Shown here: positions 46,924 through 55,958 of the stretch, piece after piece
Layout: each line of letters starts with the position of its first letter
Position numbering within the stretch: position 1 is the first letter of the stretch
Source of the DNA: Comamonadaceae bacterium CG12_big_fil_rev_8_21_14_0_65_59_15
GTDB taxonomy: Bacteria > Pseudomonadota > Gammaproteobacteria > Burkholderiales > Burkholderiaceae_C
Assembly (NCBI GenBank): GCA_002786915.1
Contig: PCUV01000103.1
Span: 1 to 64,000 of the forward strand
DNA: 64,000 nucleotides
Direction of reading: 5' to 3'
Translations under genes and position numbers: made by a program
Notes under the pieces: model-generated
Told to the model about the DNA's origin: nothing
Seen by the model: the letters and a program-made list of their open reading frames with translations, nothing else
Database searches by the model: none

Positions 46924-48944
46924 CGCTTGACCACCAGCAGCATGACAATCAGCGTGATAAAGCTGTACAGCAAATACACCGCAATGCGCCCCTGCTGCAA
47001 CAGCCCGACCAGACTGGACACACGTTCCACCACGCGCGCCACTGGCAGATACAGCCAGTACCACAGCGGGTCTTCCACCTTCACCGCGTAGCGCGGGTGC
47101 TCGTCAAACGGCGTTGGTAATTCGCGCTTGAAGCGGAAAAACAATTCAAAAATCTGCCGGATCGGCTGGCCAAAGCCTTCGGCCGTATCCTGCATGCGCG
47201 CATTCTGGAACGGGTAGCCGCAATCCCACGGCGGTACCCGGCGCAAGCGTCCGTGGTAGAGCTTGCGCACCAACACAAAGGACAAACCAAAACTGGCCAG
47301 TACACCCAGCAGAAAGATGAACGGCGCATAACTGGCGCGTTCAATGCTCACCGGTACCAGCAGCCAACTGCTGTCGGCCACGCTATGCGCCAGCCCATCG
47401 TGCACCAAGGTGCGCGTCAGCGGGTCAATCACAGCAATGACCTGGTTCGGGAACAACCCCAGCGCCACGCAGCCCAGCACCAGCCAACCCAGGCCCAGGC
47501 GTTCCCACATGCCTGCGTCGTGCGCGTGGCTCAGCTTTTCTTCGCGCGGTTGCCCCAGAAAAATCACGCCAAAATATTTCACCATGGTGTAACCCGACAG
47601 GGCCGCAATGAGCGCAATCAAGGCCGCCATCACCGGCACCAGCATGTCCAGGAAAGAACTGGGCAGCCCCGTGGTGAACAGGAAACTTTGCAGCAACAGC
47701 CATTCGGCCACAAAGCCACCAAACGGCGGCAACCCCGCACACGCCAGCGCACCAATCAGCGTGGACCACGCCACCCAGGGCATGTAACGCATCAGGCCAC
47801 CCAACTTGCCCAGACTACGCTCGCCGGTGGAGTGCATCACCGCACCGGTGCTGCAAAACAGCAGACCCTTGAAGAAGGCGTGGCTAAGCATGTGGTAGCA
47901 GGCGGCAGTGAGCGCCAGCGCGGCATACGAGTGCATGCCATAGGAAAAAAACAACAGAGCCAGGCCAATGCCGGCACACATCAGGCCAATGTTTTCGATG
48001 GAGGAATACGCCAGCAGGCGCTTCATCTCGGTCTGTACGGTGGAAAACACCACGCCAAACAAGGCCGTTGCCAGCCCGACGCCCATCAGCAGCACGCCCC
48101 ACCACCAGATATGCGTTTGCAACAAATCGAACGACACGCGCAAGATGCCGTAAAGCGCAATCTTGAGCATCACGCCGCTCATCAGCGCCGACACAGGGGA
48201 CGGCGCGGCCGGGTGCGCCTCGGGCAACCACGCGTGCAAAGGCAGCACGCCGGCCTTGGCGCCAAAGCCAAACACTGCCAGCACAAACGCAATCGAGGCC
48301 CAGAATGGCGACAGGTGCTGTGCGCGCATATTGGCAAACGTGTAATCACCCGTGTTGGCCTGCAACACGCCAAAACACAACAGAATCGCCAGCGCGCCGA
48401 TGTGGGCCACCAGCAAATAAAGGTAGCCCGCGTTGCGGATTTCGGGGATGCGGTGGTTGGCGATGACCAGAAAAAACGACGACATGGCCATGGTTTCCCA
48501 AACCACCATGAACACATAGGCGTCGTCGGCCATCACCACCATCGCCAAACTGGCCAAAAACACGTGGTATTCAAGGCACATCAGGCCTGGCGGTGTGCCC
48601 TCGCCTTGGCGGAAATAGCCGGCGGCAAAGGTTGACACGCCGGCCGACACACCGCCGATGAGCAACAGAAAGAAGGCCGATAAGCTGTCCAGGCGCAGGT
48701 GAAAAGGCAGTTGTGGCAAACCCAGCGGCAACACTGCCACCTCGGGGGATGCAAACGCGGCGCTAAGCGCCACGGCCATCAAGACAATGGAAAAAACCGC
48801 CCCAGCCGGGAACAGCACCGTCGCCACAAAACGAAACCGGCGCAGCGCCACGATGCCCAGCACGCCGATCACCAGCCACGCCAGCACCACCAGTAACACC
48901 CAGTCCACATGGAGCCAGGTACTGGATTGGGTCATACTGTTCAT
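46920..48944 (-). CDS. hyfB: HyfB/NuoL-like antiporter subunit of Ehr-type complex 1
   Basis: First gene of cluster 1. The 674-residue protein has about 16 spans. It keeps the antiporter residues: Glu in VVWETMAMSSFFLV, Lys in FGFGAKAGVLPLHAWLPEAHPAAPSPVSALMSG and Lys in MLKIALYGI. RRVPPWDCGYPFQNARMQDTAEGFGQPIRQIF near the C terminus is a HyfB-type extension absent from NuoL. The ATG at 48944 is preferred over a TTG one codon upstream; an ATG at 48935 is also possible. It diverges from cluster 2 across a 222-base region. Confidence 0.92.
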   Translation of the reverse strand: MNSMTQSSTWLHVDWVLLVVLAWLVIGVLGIVALRRFRFVATVLFPAGAVFSIVLMAVALSAAFASPEVAVLPLGLPQLPFHLRLDSLSAFFLLLIGGVSAGVSTFAAGYFRQGEGTPPGLMCLEYHVFLASLAMVVMADDAYVFMVVWETMAMSSFFLVIANHRIPEIRNAGYLYLLVAHIGALAILLCFGVLQANTGDYTFANMRAQHLSPFWASIAFVLAVFGFGAKAGVLPLHAWLPEAHPAAPSPVSALMSGVMLKIALYGILRVSFDLLQTHIWWWGVLLMGVGLATALFGVVFSTVQTEMKRLLAYSSIENIGLMCAGIGLALLFFSYGMHSYAALALTAACYHMLSHAFFKGLLFCSTGAVMHSTGERSLGKLGGLMRYMPWVAWSTLIGALACAGLPPFGGFVAEWLLLQSFLFTTGLPSSFLDMLVPVMAALIALIAALSGYTMVKYFGVIFLGQPREEKLSHAHDAGMWERLGLGWLVLGCVALGLFPNQVIAVIDPLTRTLVHDGLAHSVADSSWLLVPVSIERASYAPFIFLLGVLASFGLSFVLVRKLYHGRLRRVPPWDCGYPFQNARMQDTAEGFGQPIRQIFELFFRFKRELPTPFDEHPRYAVKVEDPLWYWLYLPVARVVERVSSLVGLLQQGRIAVYLLYSFITLIVMLLVVKR

Positions 48945-49166
48945 CAAAAAGGTGAGGTGGCCGATTCGGCGAGGGCGCGATGTTACACCACGCCTGCCGC
49001 CAGACGTTGCGGGCAGACCACGTTTCGCCGCCGGTTGCGGGTCTGGTAATATGCTTTCTCAGCAGAATCGATGTTGACTGCTTCGATGAATCACCTTTTA
49101 ACCCTTGCCACCCTTTCAAACGCAACACGATTTTCAACAATCGTCGGTGTCGGGAGCGTTTGAACC
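48945..49166. promoter_or_regulatory. Divergent control region between the two Ehr-type clusters
   Basis: Both six-gene operons start from this 222-base gap. On the plus side GGGAG precedes the hyfB2 ATG. A TAATAT near 49049 could be a -10 but has no well-spaced -35. No sigma-54 promoter (TGGCAC-N5-TTGC) is visible on either strand, unlike E. coli hyf. The GC-rich first half contains partly symmetric GCCGCC/GGCGGC blocks that could bind a regulator; none is encoded nearby. Confidence 0.5.
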
Positions 49167-51209
49167 ATGGCTGATCTGTCCCCTGCACTGACCCTTGCCT
49201 TTGCAGGCGCAGCGTGCAGCGTCCTGTCGGGGCTGGTTTCTGCCGCAGCCTTTAGGCGCCATCCGGACTATCTTCACACGGGTTCGTTCCTTTTCTTGTT
49301 TCTGGCGGGCTGCTGCACCAGTACAGCCGGTGCCTGGGCGCTGCTGGACAACCTGACGCAGACCGCCCAATTGCAAATGGGCTTGCCCTGGCTGGCCTGG
49401 CACCTGCGGCTGGATGCGTTGTCGGGTTTTTTCATGATTCTGTTGGGCACATTGGTCATCGCCGTGTCGCTGTACGGCCCCAGTTACACGCGTGAGTTTG
49501 CCCGCGGCGCGGATGCCCAACCCTTGCCGCCGCTGGGCATTTTTACCGCGCTGTTTGTGCTGGGCATGCAGGTGCTGTTGATTGCCGACGACGCGCTGGT
49601 ATTCATGATTTTCTGGGAAATGATGTCGCTCTCTGGGTATTTTTTGGTGGTGTTTCAGCATCAGCACGCGGCCAACCGCAACGCGGCCTTTATTTACCTG
49701 TTGCTGGCCCACGTCGGTGCTTTGGTGATCCTGCTGTCGTTTGGCGTGCTGGCGGCTTTTGGCAACGGTCTGACCTTTGACCAGATGCGCGCAGCCCACT
49801 TGTCGCCGCTGTGGGCCAGCATCGCTTTTGCCTGCACCTTCATCGGGTTTGGCACTAAATCTGGCATGGTGCCGCTGCACGTCTGGCTGCCTGAGGCGCA
49901 TCCGGTGGCACCGTCGCACATCTCGGCGCTGATGAGCGGGGCCATGATCAAGATGGGCATCTACGGCATCATCCGTGTCACCTACGACCTGATTGGCGAC
50001 GTGCAGTGGGAATGGGGCATGGCGGTGTTGATCATCGGCACCGCCTCTTCCGTGCTGGGCGTGCTGTACGCGCTGATGCAGCACGACCTGAAGCGCCTGC
50101 TGGCTTACCACTCGATCGAAAACATCGGCATCATCCTGATGGGCTTGGGCATGTCGATGATTTTTCTGGGCACCGGCCACCCCTTGCTGGGCACACTGGG
50201 GCTGGTGGCAGCCCTCTACCACACGCTCAACCACGCGCTGTTCAAGGCGCTGCTGTTCCTCGGTGCCGGTTCGGTGCTGTACCGCACGCATGCGCATGAC
50301 CTGGACCAGATGGGCGGCCTGATTCACCGCATGCCGGTCACCGCATTTTTGTTCCTGATTGGATGCATTGCCATTTCTGCGCTGCCGCCATTCAATGGTT
50401 TTGTCTCCGAGTGGCTCACTTTTCAAACGGCCTTGCAAGCACCGGCGCTGGAAAACAGCGTGCTGCGCTCCACCATCCCGTTTGCCGCTGCCCTGCTGGC
50501 GCTCACCGGCGCGCTGGCGGCGGCGTGTTTTGTGAAGGCGTTTGGCATGGCTTTTCTGGGCAAGGCACGCAGTCGCCGCGCCGCGCTGGCGCGCGAGGCA
50601 CCACGCGGCATGCTCGCTGGCATGGGTCTGCTGGCGTTACTGTGTTTCTTGCTGGGGGTGTTTCCCAGTACGGTCATCGGCTTGATGGCTCCCATCACGC
50701 AACTGTTGGTACACGACGCGCTGCCTTCTGCCACGGCGCAGGGCTGGCTGTGGTTGACACCGGTGTCGGCCCAAGTGGCGTCGTATTCGGCGCCCTTTGT
50801 GGTGCTCGGGCTTGTACTGGTGTTTGGCCTGGGCTACCTACTGCTCAAGCGCGGCAGCGAACCGGTGCGTCGCAGCGACCCGTGGGACTGCGGCTTTGGC
50901 GCCTTGTCGCCGCGCATGCAATACACCTCGAGCGCCTTCAGCCAGCCCATTCGGCGCGTGTTCCGGGGGGTCTGGAACATCGAAGAACACATAGACACGC
51001 TGACGGCCCCCGGCCCGTTGGCGCGCGTCACCAGCCTGCACTACAGCGTGCACGCACACGACTGGTCGTGGCAATGGTGCTACCAACCCATTGGTCGGCT
51101 GGTGCTGGCAGCGGCCAACCGCATCGGGTTTATTCAAACCGGCAACATTCACACCTATTTGAAGTTTTCGTTCGTCACCTTGCTGGTATTTCTATGGATA
51201 GTGAGCTGA
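49167..51209 (+). CDS. hyfB: HyfB/NuoL-like antiporter subunit of Ehr-type complex 2
   Basis: First gene of cluster 2. The 680-residue protein has about 16 spans. The antiporter residues are kept: Glu in IFWEMMSLSGYFLVVF, Lys in FIGFGTKSGMVPLHVWLPEAHPVAPSHISALMSG and Lys in MIKMGIYGI. AYHSIENIGIILMGLG and the C-terminal DPWDCGFGALSPRMQYTSSAFSQPIRRVF match HyfB. It is a clear paralog of the cluster 1 protein. Its end overlaps hyfC by 16 bases. Confidence 0.93.
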   Translation: MADLSPALTLAFAGAACSVLSGLVSAAAFRRHPDYLHTGSFLFLFLAGCCTSTAGAWALLDNLTQTAQLQMGLPWLAWHLRLDALSGFFMILLGTLVIAVSLYGPSYTREFARGADAQPLPPLGIFTALFVLGMQVLLIADDALVFMIFWEMMSLSGYFLVVFQHQHAANRNAAFIYLLLAHVGALVILLSFGVLAAFGNGLTFDQMRAAHLSPLWASIAFACTFIGFGTKSGMVPLHVWLPEAHPVAPSHISALMSGAMIKMGIYGIIRVTYDLIGDVQWEWGMAVLIIGTASSVLGVLYALMQHDLKRLLAYHSIENIGIILMGLGMSMIFLGTGHPLLGTLGLVAALYHTLNHALFKALLFLGAGSVLYRTHAHDLDQMGGLIHRMPVTAFLFLIGCIAISALPPFNGFVSEWLTFQTALQAPALENSVLRSTIPFAAALLALTGALAAACFVKAFGMAFLGKARSRRAALAREAPRGMLAGMGLLALLCFLLGVFPSTVIGLMAPITQLLVHDALPSATAQGWLWLTPVSAQVASYSAPFVVLGLVLVFGLGYLLLKRGSEPVRRSDPWDCGFGALSPRMQYTSSAFSQPIRRVFRGVWNIEEHIDTLTAPGPLARVTSLHYSVHAHDWSWQWCYQPIGRLVLAAANRIGFIQTGNIHTYLKFSFVTLLVFLWIVS

Positions 51210-52153
51210 GCTTCTGGGCCTTGGCTGTTGTGCAGACGCTGACGTTCATCGCAGCAGCACCTCTGTTGGCGGGCTGGGTGCAGCGCGTCAAGTGCCACCT
51301 GCAAAACCGCGCCGCTCCCGCTGTCTGGCAACCGTACCGCGATCTGACCAAATTGTTTGGCAAGCGCCTGGTGGTGGCGCACAACGCGTCGTGGCTGTTT
51401 CGCGCCACGCCCTACATCGTGTTTGGCGCCATGCTGATGGCCTGTGCCGTGGTGCCGCTGGTGGTGGTGCACGTGCCTACGGCGGCCATTGCCGATGTGA
51501 TTGTGCTGGTGGGTTTCTTTGCCTTGGCGCGCTTTTTCACTGCGCTGGCTGGGCTCGATATCGGTACCGCGTTTGGTGGCATGGGCGCCTCACGCGAGAT
51601 GATGGTCGCTGCGCTGGCCGAGCCCGCCATGCTCATGGTGGTGTTCACTTTTTCCATGACGGCGCACACCACCAATTTATCGGTCACGACGGCCTACATC
51701 CTGCACCAAGGGCTGTTGCTACGCCCGTCATTTTTGTTTGCGCTGCTGGCACTGGCCATGGTGGCGGTGGCCGAAACCAGCCGCATTCCGGTGGACAACC
51801 CGGCCACGCACCTTGAGCTGACCATGCTGCACGAAGCCATGATCCTCGAATACGGCGGTCGTCATCTGGCCCTGATCGAATGGGCCTCGCAGATCAAGCT
51901 CATGATTTATGCCGTGCTGCTGATCAACTTTTCTTTTCCCTGGGGCATCGCCAGTGAGCCGACGCTGCAAGCCCTGTCGCTGGGCGTGCTGGTGGTTGCT
52001 GCCAAGCTGACGCTGGTGGGCGTCGTGCTGGTGGTGTGGGAAACCGTGATGGCCAAGATGCGATTGTTTCGGGTGCCGCAGTTTCTGGGTTTTGCCTTCA
52101 TGCTGTCGGTGCTGGGTATGCTCACGCATGTGATGCTGGAAGGCGGCAACTGA
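51194..52153 (+). CDS. hyfC: HyfC/NuoH-like membrane subunit of Ehr-type complex 2
   Basis: The 319-residue protein has eight predicted spans. Residues 30-60 hold the first loop (KCHLQNRAAPAVWQPYRDLTKLFGKR), then GLDIGTAFGGMGASREMMVAAL and the NuoH-like acidic loop NPATHLELTMLHEAMILEYGGRHLALIEWASQIKLM. The ATG at 51194 (MDSELSFWALAVV) is chosen from similarity to the cluster 1 protein (MSALGVFSQ) and its overlap with the hyfB end; a longer frame through hyfB is coincidental. hyfE follows without a gap. Confidence 0.91.
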   Translation: MDSELSFWALAVVQTLTFIAAAPLLAGWVQRVKCHLQNRAAPAVWQPYRDLTKLFGKRLVVAHNASWLFRATPYIVFGAMLMACAVVPLVVVHVPTAAIADVIVLVGFFALARFFTALAGLDIGTAFGGMGASREMMVAALAEPAMLMVVFTFSMTAHTTNLSVTTAYILHQGLLLRPSFLFALLALAMVAVAETSRIPVDNPATHLELTMLHEAMILEYGGRHLALIEWASQIKLMIYAVLLINFSFPWGIASEPTLQALSLGVLVVAAKLTLVGVVLVVWETVMAKMRLFRVPQFLGFAFMLSVLGMLTHVMLEGGN

Positions 52154-52891
52154 ATGGAATTCGCCAAGCTGGGTCTTTATAACCAGGCCATCATCCTGTT
52201 CGCCGCGCTGGCGTTGTTGACGTCTTTTTTGATGCTCGCGCAAGCACGCATGCTACCGCTGATTTTTACCTTTGCCTGGCAGGGGTTTCTGTTGACCATG
52301 GTCACGGTGCTGGTGGCCATGGTGACCGATCACCGCGACCTGTATGTGTCTGCCCTGTTGACTTTTGTACTCAAGGTGGTCGTCATTCCCTGGCTGCTGT
52401 ACCGCCTGAGCGTGCGCCTGCAGATGCAATACAACGCCGAGCAGATCGCACACCCCACGCTGCTGTTGATCAGCGGTGTGGTGCTGGTGATCTTCAGTTA
52501 CTTCGTGGCCAAGTCCATTATCCACCTGTCGGGACTGGCCACGCGCAACATCATTGCGGTGAGCATCGCCATCGAGCTGCTGGGCATGTTGTTGATGTGT
52601 GTGCGCAAGTCGGCGGTGGCGCAGGTGATCGGCTTCATGTCCATGGAATCGGGCATTTTCTTTGCGGCATCGGTATCGGCCTACGGCATGCCCTTGATTG
52701 TGGAACTGGGCGTGGCGTTTGACATTTTGGTGGCGTCGATTTTGTTTGGCGTGTTCTTCTTTCACCTGCGAGATTCGTTTGGTTCACTCGATGTGGGTCA
52801 ATACAACCATTTATCTGAAGCCAATGGTGCCGATGCGATTGACGTGCGTCCGGTAATGGCAAGCGCGCACACCCCGGGAGACCACGCATGA
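52154..52891 (+). CDS. hyfE: HyfE/NuoK-like membrane subunit of Ehr-type complex 2
   Basis: The 245-residue protein has about six spans and a soluble C-terminal tail (residues 215-245, rich in Asn, Asp, Ala). It has both NuoK-like Glu residues: IAIELLGMLLM and FMSMESGIFFAA. The cluster 1 paralog has only the second. VELGVAFDILVASILFGVFFFHLRDSFGSLD matches HyfE. Its ATG begins right after the hyfC stop, and its end overlaps hyfF by four bases. Confidence 0.9.
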   Translation: MEFAKLGLYNQAIILFAALALLTSFLMLAQARMLPLIFTFAWQGFLLTMVTVLVAMVTDHRDLYVSALLTFVLKVVVIPWLLYRLSVRLQMQYNAEQIAHPTLLLISGVVLVIFSYFVAKSIIHLSGLATRNIIAVSIAIELLGMLLMCVRKSAVAQVIGFMSMESGIFFAASVSAYGMPLIVELGVAFDILVASILFGVFFFHLRDSFGSLDVGQYNHLSEANGADAIDVRPVMASAHTPGDHA

Positions 52892-54357
52892 CACTGCTCG
52901 AAGCCACGCTGGTGACCCCGTTGACAGGGGGTTTGGTGCTAGCCATTTTGGGACACCGACCGATCGCCGGTTGGATCAACATCGGCGTAGGCCTCTTGAC
53001 GTTTGGCGCTTCGCTAGCCATGGCGCTAGACGTGTTCAGCCATGGCCCGCAACTCTCGCCCGGGCGCATGTTTTACATTGACGCGTTCAACGTCTATCTG
53101 GTCGTGCTGACGGCATTTGTGGGCCTGACCACGTCCATTTTTTCGCGCCCGTACATGCAACACGAGGTGGAAAAAGGGCGCGTCACCGACCGGCGTCTGC
53201 GCCTGTACCACTCCATGTACCAGTGCTTTTTGTTTTCGATGCTGCTGGCGCTGTCCACCAACAACCTGGGTGTGCTGTGGGTGGCGATGGAAATGGCCAC
53301 GCTCACCACCGTGCTGCTGGTGTCGTTGTACCGCACGCCCGAAGCCATTGAAGCCGCCTGGAAGTACTTTATTTTGTGCGGCGTCGGCATTGCGCAAGCG
53401 CTGTTTGGCACCGTGCTGATTTACTTTGCCGCAGAGGCCAAGTTGGGCGCCGATCGCGATGACACGCTGCTGTGGACGGTGCTGCACAGCAGCGCCAGTG
53501 GCGGGCTCGATCCAGCCGTGATCACGCTGGCGTTTGTGTTCCTGCTGGTCGGCTATGGCACCAAGGTCGGACTGGTGCCATTGCACAACTGGTTGCCCGA
53601 CGCGCACTCCGAAGGCCCCACGCCCATGTCGGCGGTGCTCTCGGGTCTGCTGCTGAATGTGGCGCTGTACGCGCTGGTGCGCGTCAAGATGCTGGTCGAT
53701 GCCTCTTTGCAAACCCACCTGGCCGGGTATCTGATGATGGGCTTTGGCCTGCTGTCATTCACCGTGGCCGGCTTGTTTTTGCATCGCCAGCACGACGTCA
53801 AGCGCATGTTCAGCTATTCGTCCATCGAGCACATGGGTCTGATCACCTTTGGCTTTGGTCTGGGTGGCTCACTGGCCACCTACGGTGCGTTGTTACACAT
53901 GACGGTGCATTCACTGACCAAGTCGGCCATTTTTGTCACCGTCGGCCACGCCTGCCAACTCGCGGGCACGCAACGTATCGAACACATCCGCGGCCTGATC
54001 CGTACCCAGCCGGCGATCGGCTGGGGGCTGCTGCTGGGCGTGGTGTCGATTGCCGGCTTTCCACCCTTTGGCGTATTCATCAGTGAATTTTTGCTACTCA
54101 TGGCCACCATGAAGAGCTGGCCGTGGTTGACCATTCCGTTATTGATCGGGTTTGGCGTGGCCTTTGCCGGGTTGTTCAGGCACATGCAACGCATGGTGTT
54201 TGGTGAGCCGCCGCCCGGGCAACAACCGGTACGCGCCAACATGATCCCGGTGATCGTGCACCTGGTGCTGGTACTTTTCTTGGGGTTGATGATTCCAGAC
54301 TTTTTATCAAGTTGGTTTGAACAGGCCACGTTGCTCATTTCCGGAGAATCGCTGTGA
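52888..54357 (+). CDS. hyfF: HyfF/NuoN-like antiporter subunit of Ehr-type complex 2
   Basis: The 489-residue membrane protein has about 14 spans. It keeps Glu in VAMEMATLTTVLLVSLYRT, Lys in LLVGYGTKVGLVPLHNWLPDAHSEGPTPMSAVLSG and MFSYSSIEHMGLITFGFG. It aligns end to end with the cluster 1 protein. The C terminus is a soluble-facing helix plus last span (FLSSWFEQATLLISGESL). It overlaps hyfE and hyfG by four bases. Confidence 0.93.
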   Translation: MTLLEATLVTPLTGGLVLAILGHRPIAGWINIGVGLLTFGASLAMALDVFSHGPQLSPGRMFYIDAFNVYLVVLTAFVGLTTSIFSRPYMQHEVEKGRVTDRRLRLYHSMYQCFLFSMLLALSTNNLGVLWVAMEMATLTTVLLVSLYRTPEAIEAAWKYFILCGVGIAQALFGTVLIYFAAEAKLGADRDDTLLWTVLHSSASGGLDPAVITLAFVFLLVGYGTKVGLVPLHNWLPDAHSEGPTPMSAVLSGLLLNVALYALVRVKMLVDASLQTHLAGYLMMGFGLLSFTVAGLFLHRQHDVKRMFSYSSIEHMGLITFGFGLGGSLATYGALLHMTVHSLTKSAIFVTVGHACQLAGTQRIEHIRGLIRTQPAIGWGLLLGVVSIAGFPPFGVFISEFLLLMATMKSWPWLTIPLLIGFGVAFAGLFRHMQRMVFGEPPPGQQPVRANMIPVIVHLVLVLFLGLMIPDFLSSWFEQATLLISGESL

Positions 54358-55955
54358 AGTCCGCGCCCGACGTGCTGCAGCCGTTGTTGAGTCACCTGTT
54401 GGCTTCCGGCGCACAGGCACGGCACCTGTCAGACCAACTCGCGCCCGTGTCGATGATTCTGGTCGAAGCCGACGCTTGGCTGGGTGTTGCGCGAAGTGCC
54501 CATGCACTGGATTTCCGCTGGGTGGGCGTGTGGGCCGACGATCTGCGCACCGACCCCACCAGCGCCGCAACGTTTCACGTCAACGCCTGCTTTGAAAAAA
54601 CGGGGGCGTACCTGGTGGCACGCACCACCATCAGCGGCGACCACCCTGCGTTGGCCTCGCACACACCGGTGTATGCCGGTGCGGATCGCCCCGAGCGCCA
54701 TGTGCACGACCTGCTGGGCATTGTGTTCCAGAACCATCCCGACACGCGCCGCTGGTGTCGTCATCAGGCCTGGTCAGCAGACCAGTTTCCGCTGCGCCGC
54801 GATTTCATTCAGGCCGATGCAATTGCGCCAACGCCAGCCGATCACAGCTACAACTTTCTGTTGGCCCAGGGCACCGGCGTGGATGAAATTCCGGTTGGTC
54901 CGGTGCACGCAGGCATCATCGAACCCGGTCATTTCCGATTTCAGGCGGTCGGCGAAACCGTGTTGCGACTCGAAGAGCGCCTGGCCTACACGCACAAGGG
55001 GATCGAAAAAATTGCACAGGGTCGCGACGCCGCCGGATTGGCCCGCTTGGCCGGGCGCGTATCTGGGGACTCCACCGTGGCGCATACCTGGGCCGCCTGC
55101 CAGGCCATGGAGCGCGCAGCGGGGCTGGAACTGCCCAAGCGGGCCTATCACTTGCGTGCGCTGCTATGCGAAAGAGAGCGCATTGCCAACCACCTGGGCG
55201 ACATGGGTGCCATGCTCAACGACATCGGGTTTGCCTTCGGCGCGATGCAGTTCAGCCGCCTGCGCGAAATCTGGCAGCGCATGTCGCACGACGTGTTTGG
55301 GCATCGTTTCATGATGGACTGCATCGTGCCCGGCGGTGTAGCGCACGATCTGGAACCGCGTTTTGAAGCGTCGCTGCGCGTGCAGGCCGACGCCGTGCGT
55401 GAGCAGATCAAGCGTCTGATGGCCATCATCAACGACCTGCCGTCGGTCACTGACCGCGTGCGTGGCGCGGGCATCCTCCAGCCAGAGCACGCCCGCGCGC
55501 TGGGTTGCCTGGGCTACGTTGGGCGCGCCTCGGGCCACAGTGTCGATGTGCGACGCGACGCGCCTTACGCGCCCTACGATCAGCTCGAAGTTGCCGTCCC
55601 GCTGCACCACTACGGCGACGTGAACGCGCGCGCGCGGGTGCGGCTGGAAGAAATGGCCGCCTCATTTGACCTGATTGAAGCGCTGCTGGACGATCTGCCT
55701 GCCGGTGCGCACAACACGCCCTGGGTGGCACCCACTGCCGAATGTGAGGGCCTGGGGTTGGTTGAAGGCTGGCGCGGAGAGATCATGACCTATGTGCGCT
55801 TTGGCGCCGATGGCCGCCTTGCCTGCTTTTTCCCGCGCGACCCGTCGTGGACCACCTGGCCCGCGCTGGAGCTGCTGATCCATGACAACATCGTGCCCGA
55901 CTTTCCTGTTTGCAACAAATCCGTGAACGGCTCCTACAGTGGGGCCGACTTATAA
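54354..55955 (+). CDS. hyfG: NuoCD/HyfG-like large subunit of Ehr-type complex 2, lacking NiFe ligands
   Basis: The 533-residue protein has an N-terminal NuoC-like domain with a recognisable DRPERHVHDLLGIVFQNHPDTRR, and a NuoD/hydrogenase-like domain with VGPVHAGIIEPGHFRFQ, YTHKGIEKIAQ and ERERIANHLGDMGAMLNDIG. The L1 motif reads GRVSGDSTVAHTWA: both NiFe-ligand Cys are Ser, while the following His is retained. The L2 motif is replaced by DFPVCNKSVNGSYSGADL, with one Cys but no C-x2-C. Hydrogenase activity is therefore not expected. The start is GTG, overlapping the hyfF stop (GTGA). hyfI follows after three bases. Confidence 0.92.
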   Translation: MKSAPDVLQPLLSHLLASGAQARHLSDQLAPVSMILVEADAWLGVARSAHALDFRWVGVWADDLRTDPTSAATFHVNACFEKTGAYLVARTTISGDHPALASHTPVYAGADRPERHVHDLLGIVFQNHPDTRRWCRHQAWSADQFPLRRDFIQADAIAPTPADHSYNFLLAQGTGVDEIPVGPVHAGIIEPGHFRFQAVGETVLRLEERLAYTHKGIEKIAQGRDAAGLARLAGRVSGDSTVAHTWAACQAMERAAGLELPKRAYHLRALLCERERIANHLGDMGAMLNDIGFAFGAMQFSRLREIWQRMSHDVFGHRFMMDCIVPGGVAHDLEPRFEASLRVQADAVREQIKRLMAIINDLPSVTDRVRGAGILQPEHARALGCLGYVGRASGHSVDVRRDAPYAPYDQLEVAVPLHHYGDVNARARVRLEEMAASFDLIEALLDDLPAGAHNTPWVAPTAECEGLGLVEGWRGEIMTYVRFGADGRLACFFPRDPSWTTWPALELLIHDNIVPDFPVCNKSVNGSYSGADL

Positions 55956-55958
55956 ACC

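Noticed and set aside
49134..50438. Long antisense frame over hyfB2
   Set aside because: Gln/His-rich shadow of a membrane protein gene.
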